48,704 nt of DNA from NCBI GenBank assembly GCA_036677445.1, contig JAVBWI010000020.1:1-48704 (forward strand), written 5' to 3'. Under the pieces are notes generated by a model that saw nothing but the letters and a program-made list of their open reading frames with translations, made no database searches and was not told the origin of the DNA. Of this stretch, positions 39,147 through 48,589 are shown piece by piece; position 1 is the stretch's first letter, and each line of letters starts with the position of its first letter. The position numbers were made by a program, and so were the translations under genes. The DNA comes from JAVBWI01 sp036677445 (GTDB lineage: Bacteria; Bacillota; Clostridia; Christensenellales; CAG-138).

Positions 39147-39968
39147 GTGGCAACAAATGTGATTGCCGTCGCCAACCAGAAGGGCGGCGTCGGCAAGACG
39201 ACCACCTGCGCCAATCTCGGCATCGGGCTGGCGCAGAACGGGAAAAAGGTGCTGTTGGTGGACGCGGACGCGCAAGGCAGCCTGACCGCCAGCTTGGGTT
39301 ATTCCCAGCCGGATCAACTGCCGGTGACGCTGGCAACCGTCATGGGAAAGGTAATGAGCGATACGCCCCTTGCCCCCCAGGAAGGTATCTTGCATCACGC
39401 GGAGGGCGTCGATCTCATGCCTGCGAACATCGAACTGTCCGGCATCGAAGTGTCGCTGGTCAACGCCATGAGCCGCGAAACCATCCTGCGGCAATACCTG
39501 GACGGGGTAAAGCGGCAATACGACTATGTGATTCTTGACTGTATGCCCAGCCTGGGCATGATGACCGTCAACGCCCTGGCCGCCGCCGATACTGTTTTGA
39601 TCCCGGTGCAGGCCCAATACCTGCCCGTCAAAGGATTGGAACAGCTTTTGCAGACCATCGGCAGGGTGAGAAAGCAGCTCAACCCCCATTTGCAGATCGA
39701 CGGCATCCTGCTGACGATGGTAAACGACCGTACCAATTACGCCAAAGACATCATCGCCCTGCTCAGGGAAGCCTATGGCGGCAAGATGAAAATCTTTGAA
39801 AACAACATCCCCCTGTCGGTACGGGCCGCCGAAATCAGCGCGGAGGGGAAAAGCATCTACGCCCACGACCCCAAGGGGAAGGTTGCGGAGGCGTATACCG
39901 CGCTCACGAAGGAGGTGTTGAAGATTGAAAAGCAGCGCCAAAAACATAAAGCTGACCTCCTACGATGA
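39147..39968 (+). CDS. parA: ParA-family ATPase
   Basis: 273 residues. The deviant Walker A KGGVGKTTTCAN (about residue 12), VDADAQGSLTASLG and VILDCMPSLGMM mark a Soj/ParA partition ATPase, which would move or stabilise the element when it is circular. The GTG at 39147 is chosen because AGGAGG lies eight bases upstream; the GTG at 39138 overlaps that site. The parB gene starts inside its last codons. Confidence 0.94.
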   Translation: MATNVIAVANQKGGVGKTTTCANLGIGLAQNGKKVLLVDADAQGSLTASLGYSQPDQLPVTLATVMGKVMSDTPLAPQEGILHHAEGVDLMPANIELSGIEVSLVNAMSRETILRQYLDGVKRQYDYVILDCMPSLGMMTVNALAAADTVLIPVQAQYLPVKGLEQLLQTIGRVRKQLNPHLQIDGILLTMVNDRTNYAKDIIALLREAYGGKMKIFENNIPLSVRAAEISAEGKSIYAHDPKGKVAEAYTALTKEVLKIEKQRQKHKADLLR

Positions 39969-40863
39969 GCTTTTCCAGCCCGAAGCCGCCCGCGAGGACG
40001 ACCGGCACGAAAAGGTGACAGAAATTCCCCTGACTGAGCTTTTTCCGTTCAAAGACCATCCTTTCAAAGTAGTGGACGACGAGGCCATGCGGGATACCGC
40101 CGAGAGCATTGCGAAATACGGCGTTCTTGTCCCGGCTATTGCCCGGCCCCGCGAGGAAGGCGGGTATGAGCTGGTCGCGGGCCACCGGCGCAAACGCGGC
40201 TGTGAGCTGGCGGGCAAGGAAACCATGCCGGTAATTGTCAGGGAACTGGACGATGACGCCGCGACGATCATCATGGTCGATTCCAATTTACAGCGTGAAA
40301 GCCTGCTATTCAGTGAGCGGGCTTTTGCTTATAAAATGAAGCTGGAGGCCATGAAGCGGCAGGCTGGCAGACCGTCTAAAGAAAATGCTACCCAAGTTGG
40401 GCAGGATTTACGGGGCAAGTATTCTGTTGAGATTTTGGCAGAACAATCAGGCGAGAGCCGTAATCAAATTCAGCGGTATATCCGCCTCACCGAGCTGACC
40501 CCCGAACTGCTGGATATGGTGGACGCAAAGAAAATCGCCTTCAACCCCGCCGTGGAACTTTCCTTTCTGAATAAGGAAGAACAGGTTCTTTTGCTGGACA
40601 CGATGGCCAAAGAGGAAGCCACGCCTTCGCTTTCACAGGCCCAGCGCCTTAAAAAGTACAGCCAGGAAGGTAAACTGTCCGCCGACGTTATGGACGCTAT
40701 CATGTCGGAGGAAAAGAAAGGCGAACTGGATAAGGTCACGCTGACCGGCGACAAGATCAAGAAGTATTTTCCCAAATCCTACACGCCGCAGCAGATGGAG
40801 GCCACCATCATCAAGCTGTTGGAGGGCTGGGCCAGAAAGCGCCAGCAGGAGCAGGAAAGATAG
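39925..40863 (+). CDS. parB: ParB/Spo0J-family partition protein
   Basis: 312 residues. The ParB nuclease-like N-domain has VVDDEAMRDTAESIAKYGVLVPAIARP and ELVAGHRRKRGCELAG (box II GHRR). A helix-turn-helix follows (about 175-205; SVEILAEQSGESRNQIQRYIRL). The start is a TTG at 39925 with AAGGAGG nine bases upstream, inside the parA reading frame (44-base overlap). It should bind centromere-like sites; a palindromic candidate lies just after the gene. Confidence 0.93.
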   Translation: MKSSAKNIKLTSYDELFQPEAAREDDRHEKVTEIPLTELFPFKDHPFKVVDDEAMRDTAESIAKYGVLVPAIARPREEGGYELVAGHRRKRGCELAGKETMPVIVRELDDDAATIIMVDSNLQRESLLFSERAFAYKMKLEAMKRQAGRPSKENATQVGQDLRGKYSVEILAEQSGESRNQIQRYIRLTELTPELLDMVDAKKIAFNPAVELSFLNKEEQVLLLDTMAKEEATPSLSQAQRLKKYSQEGKLSADVMDAIMSEEKKGELDKVTLTGDKIKKYFPKSYTPQQMEATIIKLLEGWARKRQQEQER

Positions 40864-40932
40864 CTTCATCATAGGGGGAAGTCTGCCCTTTTTCAGCGGG
40901 CCGATTTCTGCGCTTTCCCCCTGCAACCCCCC

Positions 40933-40968
40933 TTTACCAGCTGGTAAACGAGCTTACCGGCTGGAAAA
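40933..40968. promoter_or_regulatory. Palindromic pair downstream of parB (candidate centromere or operator)
   Basis: A perfect 16-bp palindrome TTTACCAGCTGGTAAA (40933-40948) is followed 20 bases on by a degenerate copy, CTTACCGGCTGGAAAA. A spacing of two helical turns fits paired protein binding. Confidence 0.5.
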
Positions 40969-40989
40969 TGAATATCACAGGGTATCGGA

Positions 40990-41020
40990 GGACGCTTTCG
41001 CAAGGGAGCGTCCTTTTTTT
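40990..41020 (+). terminator. Terminator or attenuator between parB and the Toprim gene
   Basis: GGACGCT and AGCGTCC form a stem closed by TTTTTTT, ending 22 bases before the next ATG. It must be read through, or an internal promoter used, to express the transfer genes. Confidence 0.8.
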
Positions 41021-41042
41021 ATGCCCGAAAGGAGGAATCCAT

Positions 41043-42005
41043 ATGCCCTACGTTTCAGCCGAGCAGATAGAACAGGCCAAACAGTGGGATTTGCTCTCTT
41101 ATCTGCAGGCCCATGAGCCACAGGAGCTAAAGCGTTCCGGCCCCCATGAGTACCGTACTGTCACCCATGACAGCCTTGTAATCAGCAACGGCAAATGGCA
41201 TTGGTGCAGCCGGGGCCTGGGAGGAACGACCGCCCTTGATTATCTCATCAAGGTGCGGGATATGCCGTTTTTGAAAGCGGTACAGACACTTTGCGACGGC
41301 AGAGCCGCCCCATTTCTTCCCCAGCCGGTAAAACGGCCCCCGGAACCGACCAAGCCCTTTATCCTGCCCGCCCCAAACACAGATAACAGGCGCGCCATCG
41401 CGTATCTGTGCAGCCGGGGCATCGACCCGGAGATCATCCGCCTGTGCGTACAGGCCGGTATCCTGTATGAAAGCCGCAAGCACCACAACTGCGTGTTCTT
41501 GGCCCGGGATAAGGCCGGAACCGCCCGGTTTGCCTGTATGCGCGGCACAATGGGCGATTTCAAGCTGGATGTGGAGGGCAGCGACAAGCGGTTTGGCTTC
41601 TGCCTGCCGTCCTGCACCCCGGCCAGCCGGTTTGTTGCCGTATTTGAAAGCCCCATCGACGCCCTTTCCTATGCGACGCTGCGGAAGATGGAAACGAACG
41701 TATGGGACAGATGCCACTACCTGTCCCTGGGTGGCACGTCGCCGCTGGCGCTGCTGCAATACCTGAAAGACCACCCGGAGGCCGACCACGTTTACATGTA
41801 CCTCGACAACGACAAGGCCGGTCTGGACGGCATGGCAAAAATAAGGGCCGCCATCTACGCCGATGAAACGCTGGACGCCCGCGTTCAGATGATTACCGCC
41901 GAGCCTCCCCCCAGGGAGTGCGGCAAGGACTACAACCAAGTGCTGCAAAAAAGGCTTGCCCAAGGCAGGCCCCCTAAAAAGTGTGAAAGGAGCGTTTCCC
42001 GATGA
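41043..42005 (+). CDS. DUF3991/Toprim domain protein
   Basis: 320 residues. The N-terminal part (about 20-90, with GKWHWCSRGLGGTTALDYLI) resembles the primase zinc-domain region of such proteins but lacks the Cys ligands. The Toprim domain (about 210-300) has the Glu in VFESPIDALSYA and the acidic pair in YMYLDNDKAGLDG. Proteins like this are found in nearly all Tn1549-like elements and probably act in element replication. AAAGGAGG precedes the ATG at 41043. Its stop overlaps the next start (ATGA). Confidence 0.88.
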   Translation: MPYVSAEQIEQAKQWDLLSYLQAHEPQELKRSGPHEYRTVTHDSLVISNGKWHWCSRGLGGTTALDYLIKVRDMPFLKAVQTLCDGRAAPFLPQPVKRPPEPTKPFILPAPNTDNRRAIAYLCSRGIDPEIIRLCVQAGILYESRKHHNCVFLARDKAGTARFACMRGTMGDFKLDVEGSDKRFGFCLPSCTPASRFVAVFESPIDALSYATLRKMETNVWDRCHYLSLGGTSPLALLQYLKDHPEADHVYMYLDNDKAGLDGMAKIRAAIYADETLDARVQMITAEPPPRECGKDYNQVLQKRLAQGRPPKKCERSVSR

Positions 42006-42406
42006 ATGTTTTATTGATAGAACCCGAAAAAGCCCCGCGCGAAGCGGAGATTGGCAGCGGCCTGAAAGCCATGCAGGACGTTGTGGGTGGCTACATCGAG
42101 GCCGTTTACCCGTATGACGATCCCGTGGCGCTTGTCTGCAACGAGGAAGGAAAGCTCACCGGCCTGCCGCTCAACCGCAAGCTGGAGGATTACGACATCA
42201 TCGCTGGAACCTTCTTCATCTGCGGTTTGAGCGAGGACAATTTTGCCTCCCTGCCGCCCGACCTCATGGAGAAGTACAAAGAAAAGTTTGCCCGGCCTGA
42301 AATGTTCATGCGGCTGGGCAGGCACATCATCGCCGTTCCGATGGAACCCGCAAAGGAATCGGCCAAAGAACCCAAGTCCCCCAAGCTGGGCCATGACGAA
42401 CGATGA
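42002..42406 (+). CDS. DUF3846-type protein
   Basis: 134 residues. MNVLLIEPEKAP..., then VGGYIEAVYPYDDPVALVCNEEGK and LPLNRKLEDYDIIAGTFFICG, is the recognisable pattern of the small DUF3846 proteins encoded beside Toprim genes in conjugative elements. No catalytic role is known. The ATGA overlap couples it to the gene before. Confidence 0.85.
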   Translation: MNVLLIEPEKAPREAEIGSGLKAMQDVVGGYIEAVYPYDDPVALVCNEEGKLTGLPLNRKLEDYDIIAGTFFICGLSEDNFASLPPDLMEKYKEKFARPEMFMRLGRHIIAVPMEPAKESAKEPKSPKLGHDER

Positions 42407-42421
42407 AAGGAGATTGACAGG

Positions 42422-42769
42422 ATGAAGCGACCGCTTGCATATATCAGCGCAGCATGGGGCCGGGATGACATCGAGAACACCGAAACGGCGGCGAAATACT
42501 GCCGGGCCATCTATGAGGCCGGTTTTTCGCCGGTCTGCCCGGTGCTGTACCTGACGCTGTATCTTTCGGACGAAATACCGCAGGAGCATAAGGACGGCAT
42601 CGACATGGCCCGTGACCTGCTGCGCCGTTCCCACGTTCTTGTCGTCTGTGGCAACGTCGTGGACGAACAGGTGAAAACCGACATAGCCGTGGCCCAGCGG
42701 CTTAATATTACCGCCACCACCTTAGAAGGCATCCTGACCGTCAAGAGGCAGGGCCGTAAAAGTTCATAG
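42422..42769 (+). CDS. DUF4406/DUF7768-like nucleotide-hydrolase-fold protein
   Basis: 115 residues. The start PLAYISAAWG and the later SHVLVVCGNVVDEQVKTDIAVAQRL resemble nucleoside 2-deoxyribosyltransferase-fold proteins, often found in mobile elements. The substrate is unknown. AAAGGAG precedes the ATG. It is in line with its neighbours. Confidence 0.75.
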   Translation: MKRPLAYISAAWGRDDIENTETAAKYCRAIYEAGFSPVCPVLYLTLYLSDEIPQEHKDGIDMARDLLRRSHVLVVCGNVVDEQVKTDIAVAQRLNITATTLEGILTVKRQGRKSS

Positions 42770-42792
42770 CCGGTTAAAGGGAGTGTATTCAT

Positions 42793-43044
42793 ATGCCTGA
42801 CTATCAGAAAATGTACCATTCGCTGTTCAACGACGTAACCGATGCGATCACAAGGCTCCAACAAGCGCAACAGAAAACCGAGCAACTTTACATTGACAGC
42901 CCGGAGCCAACCCTGACCGCCCTGCCGCACGATACCACCGAGAAAAAGCCAGGCGATAAGAAACCGATCATCCTTTCCAAAAGGGATATGCCACCAAAGG
43001 ATACACCGCCCAAGAAAAAACCGCCGTCGCATGACGAGCGGTAA
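42793..43044 (+). CDS. Small Lys/Pro-rich element protein
   Basis: 83 residues. An N-terminal helix (YHSLFNDVTDAITRLQQAQQKTE) is followed by a disordered Lys/Pro/Asp-rich tail ending SHDER. Genes like this lie upstream of PcfB in many conjugative elements; no function is known. AAAGGGAG precedes the ATG. Confidence 0.75.
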   Translation: MPDYQKMYHSLFNDVTDAITRLQQAQQKTEQLYIDSPEPTLTALPHDTTEKKPGDKKPIILSKRDMPPKDTPPKKKPPSHDER

Positions 43045-43083
43045 TATTATGCGGCAATTCAGCCGTGAAAGGAGGCTTAACCC

Positions 43084-43572
43084 GTGCAGGAAGAAGTGCA
43101 AAACAGAACCGTAACGCTCGCCATCAGCACGACCAAGCTCACGGCGCGGACGCTGCAGGCGGCCATCCGCAAGCTGCTGGAAGCGTGGAAAAAGGGGCGG
43201 GATGAAGCAAAAATCCCTGTAATCCCCCACGGCAAGCAGACGGTCAAAGAGCTTGTCGGCCAGAACGCGGGCGTATCCAACATCGAGATTACCGACAGCA
43301 ACATCAAATCTTTTGAAAAGGTTGCCCGCAAATACGGCGTGGACTTCGCCGTGAAAAAGGACAGAAGCGTTTCGCCGCCCAAATACCTTGTGTTTTTCAA
43401 GGCCCGCGACGCCGACGCCCTGACCGCCGCGTTCACGGAATTCACGGCCAAGACGGTGAACAAGGCAAAGAAACCTTCCGTGCTTGCCCAGCTCCGCAAG
43501 TTCAAGGAGCTTATCCAGAACAGCGTGATCGACAAGGCCAAGGTGCGCAGCAAAGGGGAACGGGAGCTATGA
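43084..43572 (+). CDS. pcfB: PcfB-family protein (DUF3801)
   Basis: 162 residues from a GTG with AAAGGAGG upstream. The N-terminal TARTLQAAIRKLLEAWK and the FEKVARKYGVDFAVKKD core are typical of PcfB/DUF3801. In enterococcal pheromone plasmids PcfB works with the coupling protein PcfC at the transfer-initiation site. The next gene encodes a VirD4 protein and overlaps by four bases, in line with that role. Confidence 0.88.
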   Translation: MQEEVQNRTVTLAISTTKLTARTLQAAIRKLLEAWKKGRDEAKIPVIPHGKQTVKELVGQNAGVSNIEITDSNIKSFEKVARKYGVDFAVKKDRSVSPPKYLVFFKARDADALTAAFTEFTAKTVNKAKKPSVLAQLRKFKELIQNSVIDKAKVRSKGEREL

Positions 43573-45341
43573 AAGCCGATATAAAGAAGCTCATACTGCC
43601 TAATCTCCCGTACCTGTTCATCTTCTGTCTTGCGACCAAGGCGGGCGAAGCCTGGCGGCTGGCCGCTGGCGGTGAGTTTGGTACAAAGCTGCTGCATTTG
43701 ATGGGCGGCTTTGCCGCCGCGTTTCAAAGCCCGCTGCCCGGCTCCCACCCCCAAGACCTGCTTGTCGGTCTTGTAATCGTCGTCGCCATCCGGCTTGCGG
43801 TGTACGTCAAAGGCAAAAACGCCCGGAAATACCGCAAAGGCATGGAATACGGCAGCGCCCGCTGGGGGACTGCCAGGGACATCCAGCCCTTTGTCAACCC
43901 CAAGTTCAGTGAAAATATCATCCTGACCGAAACGGAGCGACTGACCACCGGACAGGTAAAGCACCCGGATTTCCGAAATATCAACCACAATGTTCTGATC
44001 ATCGGCGGTTCCGGCTCCGGCAAGACCCGTTACCACATCAAGCCCAACCTCATGCAGATGAACGCCAGCTACCTTGTCACCGACCCCAAAGGCACCGTCA
44101 TCGTGGAGTGTGGGCGGCTGCTGGAGCGCAACGGCTATAAGATCAAAGTGCTCAACACCATCGACTTTTCCCGTTCCATGCACTACAACCCCTTCCGGTA
44201 TATCCGCAAGGAAGAAGATATTTTAAGTCTCATCATGGTGCTGATGGAGAACACCAAAGGGGAGGACGCCAAGAGCGCCGAAGATTTTTGGGGCAAAGCG
44301 GAGGCGCTTTTGTATCAGGCGTTGTTTGCCTACATCTGGTACGAGGCCCCCGAAGAAGAAAAGAACATGACCACCCTGCTGAACATGCTCAACGCCTGCG
44401 AGTGCCGCGAGGATGACGAGGATTTCAAAAACGCGGTTGATCTGCTGTTTGACGAGCTGGAACGGGAAAGCCCCGACCACTTTGCCGTTCGGCAGTACCG
44501 CAAATTCAAAATGGCGGCTGGCAAGACGCTCAAAAGCATCCTGATCTCCTGCGCCGCCCGTCTTGCCCCCTTCGACATCAAAGCCGTTCGGGACATGATG
44601 GAATACGACGAATTGGAGCTGGATAAGCTGGGCGACCGCAAGACCGCCCTGTTCGTCATCGTGAGCGACACCAACAGAACCTTCAATTTCATAGCGGCCA
44701 TGATGTATTCGCAAATGTTCAACGTCCTCTGTGACAGGGCGCTGGAGTACGGCGGACGGCTCCCGGTGCGCGTGACCTGCCTGCTTGATGAATTCGCCAA
44801 CCAAAAAATACCGGATTTTCAGAACTTAATCAGCGTCATACGCAGCCGGAACATCACGGCCCATATTGTTTTGCAGGCCCAAAGCCAGTTGAAGGCTATT
44901 TATAAAGATCACGCAGATACTATCGTGGGCTGCTGCTCGTCTATGATCTTCCTGGGCGGGAAAGAACGCGGCAGTCTGAAAGACGTGTCGGAAATGCTGG
45001 GCAAGGAAACCATCGACACCTTCAACGAGAGCGACACGCGGGGCAGCCAGCGCAGCATGGGCCTGAATTATCAGAAGCTGGGAAAGGAGCTGATGACCCC
45101 GGACGAACTGGCGGTCATGCCCGGCAGCAAGTGCATTTTGCAGTTGCAGGGCGTCAGGCCGTTTTTCTCCCGCAAGTACGACATCACCAAACACCCGCAG
45201 TACAAATACCTGTCGGACGCGAACCCCAGGAACGCCTTTGACCTGGATAAGTACCTGCGGCGCAGGCTCAAACCCAAGCCGGAAGAGGTATACGACGTTT
45301 ACCACATCGATCTGTCCGGTGAATCGGAAGCCGCCGAATGA
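43569..45341 (+). CDS. virD4: VirD4/TraG-type coupling protein
   Basis: 590 residues. Two N-terminal membrane segments (about 12-30 and 57-76) are followed by the ATPase domain with Walker A GGSGSGKTRYHIKPN (about 146) and Walker B VTCLLDEFANQKI (about 403). It links the relaxosome to the type IV secretion channel. The length is normal and no break is seen. It overlaps pcfB (ATGA). Confidence 0.93.
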   Translation: MKADIKKLILPNLPYLFIFCLATKAGEAWRLAAGGEFGTKLLHLMGGFAAAFQSPLPGSHPQDLLVGLVIVVAIRLAVYVKGKNARKYRKGMEYGSARWGTARDIQPFVNPKFSENIILTETERLTTGQVKHPDFRNINHNVLIIGGSGSGKTRYHIKPNLMQMNASYLVTDPKGTVIVECGRLLERNGYKIKVLNTIDFSRSMHYNPFRYIRKEEDILSLIMVLMENTKGEDAKSAEDFWGKAEALLYQALFAYIWYEAPEEEKNMTTLLNMLNACECREDDEDFKNAVDLLFDELERESPDHFAVRQYRKFKMAAGKTLKSILISCAARLAPFDIKAVRDMMEYDELELDKLGDRKTALFVIVSDTNRTFNFIAAMMYSQMFNVLCDRALEYGGRLPVRVTCLLDEFANQKIPDFQNLISVIRSRNITAHIVLQAQSQLKAIYKDHADTIVGCCSSMIFLGGKERGSLKDVSEMLGKETIDTFNESDTRGSQRSMGLNYQKLGKELMTPDELAVMPGSKCILQLQGVRPFFSRKYDITKHPQYKYLSDANPRNAFDLDKYLRRRLKPKPEEVYDVYHIDLSGESEAAE

Positions 45342-45396
45342 GGCGGTTTTTTGACCCCATCCACCCACAACAAATTAAATTTATGGAGGTAATATT

Positions 45397-45612
45397 ATGG
45401 GATTTTTCAACAGCGCAGTAGACGTACTGCAAACCCTTGTGATCGCGCTCGGCGCGGGCCTCGCCATTTGGGGCGCTATAAATCTTCTGGAAGGCTACGG
45501 AAACGACAACCCCGGCGCGAAGTCCCAGGGCATGAAGCAGCTCATGGCGGGCGGCGGCGTGGCCCTGATCGGCCTTGTCCTGGTGCCTTTGCTTTCCGGC
45601 CTGTTCGGTTGA
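45397..45612 (+). CDS. Maff2-family small membrane protein
   Basis: 71 residues with two hydrophobic helices, the first after FFNSAVDVLQTLV and the second in GGGVALIGLVLVPLL, matching the Maff2 proteins of Tn1549-like elements. They resemble VirB2/TrbC-type pilin-like subunits in size and topology. TATGGAGG precedes the ATG. Confidence 0.9.
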   Translation: MGFFNSAVDVLQTLVIALGAGLAIWGAINLLEGYGNDNPGAKSQGMKQLMAGGGVALIGLVLVPLLSGLFG

Positions 45613-45626
45613 TCGGGTAAACGGCC

Positions 45627-46495
45627 ATGCAAAGCATACTCGACAAAATAACCGAATGGCTGAAAGGCGTGCTGATCGACGGCATTATGGGCAATTTGTC
45701 GGGGATGTTCGATAACGTCAACCAACAGGTAGGCGAAATCGCGGGAGAAGTAGGCAAGACGCCGCTGCAATGGAACAGCGGCGTCTTTTCCATGATCCAG
45801 AGCCTCTCCGAAACAGTCATCATCCCCATTGCCGGAGCGATACTGGCCTTTGTGATGTGTTACGAGCTGATACAAATGGTCATAGACGGGAACAACTTGA
45901 ACGAAATCGACACATGGATGTTTTTTCGCTGGATATTCAAGACGTTTGTGGCCGTACTGCTCGTCACCAACACCTTTAATATCGTCATGGGCGTATTCGA
46001 CATGGCGCAGCATGTGGTCAATTCCAGCGCGGGCGTTATCATCTCGGATACCAATATCGACCTTGCAAGCGTCCTGCCGGACATGGAAGCGCGCTTGCAG
46101 TTGATGGAATTAGGCCCGCTGTTCGGGCTGTGGTTCCAAAGCATCTTCGTGGGCCTGACCATGAAGGCGCTTACCATCTGCATTTTCCTTGTCATCTACG
46201 GCAGGATGCTGGAAATCTACCTTATGACCTCTCTCGGCCCGATCCCCTTGCCACGATGACGAACCGCGAATGGAGCGGCATGGGCCAAAACTACCTGAAA
46301 TCGCTGCTGGCGCTGGGCTTTCAAGCCTTTCTCATTATGGTCTGTGTGGGCATCTATGCCGTGTTAGTACGAAGCATTGCCACGGATGCGGACATCATCG
46401 CCGCCATCTGGACGTGCATGGGCTATACGGTGCTGCTGTGCTTTGCCTTGTTCAAGACCGGAAGCCTTGCCAAGAGCATTTTCAGCGCGCACTAA
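45627..46495 (+). pseudogene. TrbL/VirB6-like conjugal transfer protein, broken by a one-base frameshift
   Basis: The first frame (45627-46259) codes for 210 residues with several membrane segments, ending abruptly in SLGPIPLPR-stop. The second frame continues from about 46251 with ATMTNREWSGMGQNYLKSLL and on to KTGSLAKSIFSAH at 46495, the usual end of this family. Joining them gives a normal protein of about 289 residues. The text CCCCTTGCCACGATG would read correctly with one extra G after TTG (…PLATM…), so the lesion is a one-base deletion near 46250. It is either real decay or a base-calling error at the junction. The protein would form part of the membrane channel. Confidence 0.88.
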
Positions 46496-46506
46496 GGGCA
46501 ACAGCA

Positions 46507-46722
46507 ATGACTACCAGCAGGAAGTACGGCATTATCTATGCCGATCCGCCGTGGCGCTATGATCAGAAACGCTTGCAGGGCGCGGCGGAACATCACTACT
46601 CCACCATGACCGTAAACGATATTTGCAGCCTTCCCGTTCAGCGCATAGCCGAAAAGGACTGTGTTCTATTCCTGGGACGTGTGGGGCAACGAAGTGGAGG
46701 ACGGTATTCAATTCTAAATTAG
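46507..46722 (+). pseudogene. MT-A70 adenine methyltransferase with a large internal deletion
   Basis: The first 55 residues (KYGIIYADPPWRYDQK, then AAEHHYSTM and CVLFL) are those of the MT-A70 DNA/RNA adenine methylases of such elements, with the DPPW catalytic motif. After CVLFL the frame runs into unrelated text and stops at 46722. Another frame over 46673-46717 reads SWDVWGNEVEDGIQF-stop, which looks like the normal C-terminus of the family. About 100 codons seem to have been lost between the two ends, with a shift of frame. The product would be inactive. Confidence 0.8.
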
Positions 46723-46737
46723 GAAGGAGGCAAATCT

Positions 46738-47133
46738 ATGGCCTATGTCCCCGTACCCAAAGACCTTTCAAGGGTTAAAACCAAGGTAATGTTCAATCTC
46801 ACCAAGCGACAGCTTTTTTGTTTCAGCCTTGCCGCCCTCGCGGGCTTTCCGCTGTTTTTCCTGCTCAAAGCGCATACGAGCGTGAGCGTGGCCGCCCTCA
46901 TCATGGTGCTTGCCATGCTCCCGTTCTTCCTGTTCGCCATCTATGAGAAAAACGGCCAGCCCCTTGAGGTTTTCATCAAAAACATCATCACCGCCCGTTT
47001 TGTGCGGCCCAAGCAAAGGCCGTACAAGACGGACAATTTCTATGCCGCCATCAACCGGCAAATCCAGTTAGACAGGGAGGTAAAAGCCATTGTCACACGC
47101 AAAAACAACACAAGCGGCGTCGGCAAAGCCTAA
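46738..47133 (+). CDS. prgI: PrgI-family transfer protein
   Basis: 131 residues. MAYVPVPKDLSRVKTKVMFNLT and two membrane segments (about 28-45 and 50-68) fit the PrgI family, the VirB3-like inner-membrane partner of VirB4. AGGAAGGAGG precedes the ATG. Its last 44 bases overlap the virB4 start in another frame, the usual arrangement. Confidence 0.92.
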   Translation: MAYVPVPKDLSRVKTKVMFNLTKRQLFCFSLAALAGFPLFFLLKAHTSVSVAALIMVLAMLPFFLFAIYEKNGQPLEVFIKNIITARFVRPKQRPYKTDNFYAAINRQIQLDREVKAIVTRKNNTSGVGKA

Positions 47134-48589
47134 GCAAAAGCTGACCCGTGCGCAAAAGCGCCAAATCGCCGCCGCCATCAAGCGCGCCAAGGGCAGCCCC
47201 AAAGAAATGTCGGCGCAGCAGTCCATCCCGTATCAGCGCATGTACCCCGACGGCGTTTGCCGGGTGACGGACACGTTCTATACCAAGACCGTGCAGTTCC
47301 AGGACATCAACTACCAGCTTGCGCAGAACGAGGATAAGACGGCCATCTTTGAGGGCTGGTGCGACTTCCTCAACTATTTCGACAGCTCCATCCGTTTTCA
47401 GTTCTCCTTCCTGAATTTGAGCGCCAGCCTGGAGGATTTTGAGCGCAGCATCTTCATCCCGCCCCAGCAGGACGCCTTTGACAGCATCCGCACCGAATAT
47501 GCGGATATGCTGAAGAACCAGCTTGCCAAGGGCAATAATGGTCTGACCAAGACCAAGTTCATCACCTTCGGCGTCGAAGCGGACAGTATCCGCATAGCAA
47601 AGCCCCGGCTGGAGCGTATCGAAAACGACATCCTGAACAACTTCAAGCGACTGGATGTGACAGCCATTTCGCTTACCGGCGCAGAACGGCTGCGCCTAAT
47701 GCACAGCGTATTCCATATGGACGGCGGCGAACGGTTCCTGTTCGATTGGAATTGGCTCGCGCCCTCCGGCCTCTCCACCAAGGACTTCATCGCCCCATCC
47801 TCCTTTGAGTTCAAGGACAGTCAGGTGTTCCGCATGGGCAGGAAGTTGGGAGCCGTATCGTTTCTACAGATTTTAGCGCCGGAGCTGAACGACCGGCTGC
47901 TGGCCGATTTTCTGGACATGGAAAGCAGCCTGATCGTCAGCCTGCATATCCAGTCCATCGATCAGACGGCGGCTATTAAGACTATCAAGAGGAAAATCAC
48001 CGACCTGGATAAAATGAAAATCGAGGAACAGAAAAAGGCCGTGCGCTCCGGCTACGACATGGACATCATTCCCTCCGACCTCGCCACCTACGGCGGTGAA
48101 GCGAAAAAACTGCTCCAAGACCTGCAAAGCCACAACGAGCGCATGTTCCTCATGACATTCCTTGTGCTGAACACGGCGGACGGCAAGCAGCAGCTTGACA
48201 ACAACGTGTTCCAGGCCCAGGGCATCGCGCAGAAATATAACTGCCAGCTTGTGCGGCTGGACTTCCAACAGGAACAGGGCCTTATGTCCTCTATACCGCT
48301 GGGGCTGAATGAGATCGGGATACAGCGGGCCTTGACCACCTCCAGTACAGCCATCTTCGTGCCGTTCACGACGCAGGAATTGTTCCAATCTGAATGTGAT
48401 GCCCTGTATTACGGCCTGAACGCCCTAAGTAACAACCTCATCATGGTGGATAGAAAGCTGCTTAAAAATCCGAACGGCCTGATCCTGGGCACGCCGGGCA
48501 GCGGAAAATCCTTTGCCGCCAAGCGCGAGATCGTGAATGTTGTGCTCATTACGAAGGATCACGTCATCGTCTGCGATCCCGAGGGGGAG
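47090..48589 (+). CDS. virB4: VirB4/TrsE-type conjugation ATPase, 5' exon interrupted at 48590
   Basis: The frame starts at a TTG with GGGAGG 10 bases upstream, inside prgI. It runs for 500 codons, through Walker A GTPGSGKSFAAKREI (about residue 468) and VIVCDPEGE. Relatives are about 800 residues and continue from ...DPE-E with Y and the rest of the ATPase domain; here the text changes at 48590 to GTGCGACACG and stops at 48610. This is the point where the group II intron-like sequence begins, so the missing 3' exon is expected beyond the window. If the RNA splices, the gene may be functional. Confidence 0.9.

Noticed and set aside
40990..41020. Riboswitch before the Toprim gene
   Set aside because: Only a simple stem and T tract are visible; no aptamer-like region precedes it, so I call it a terminator or attenuator.
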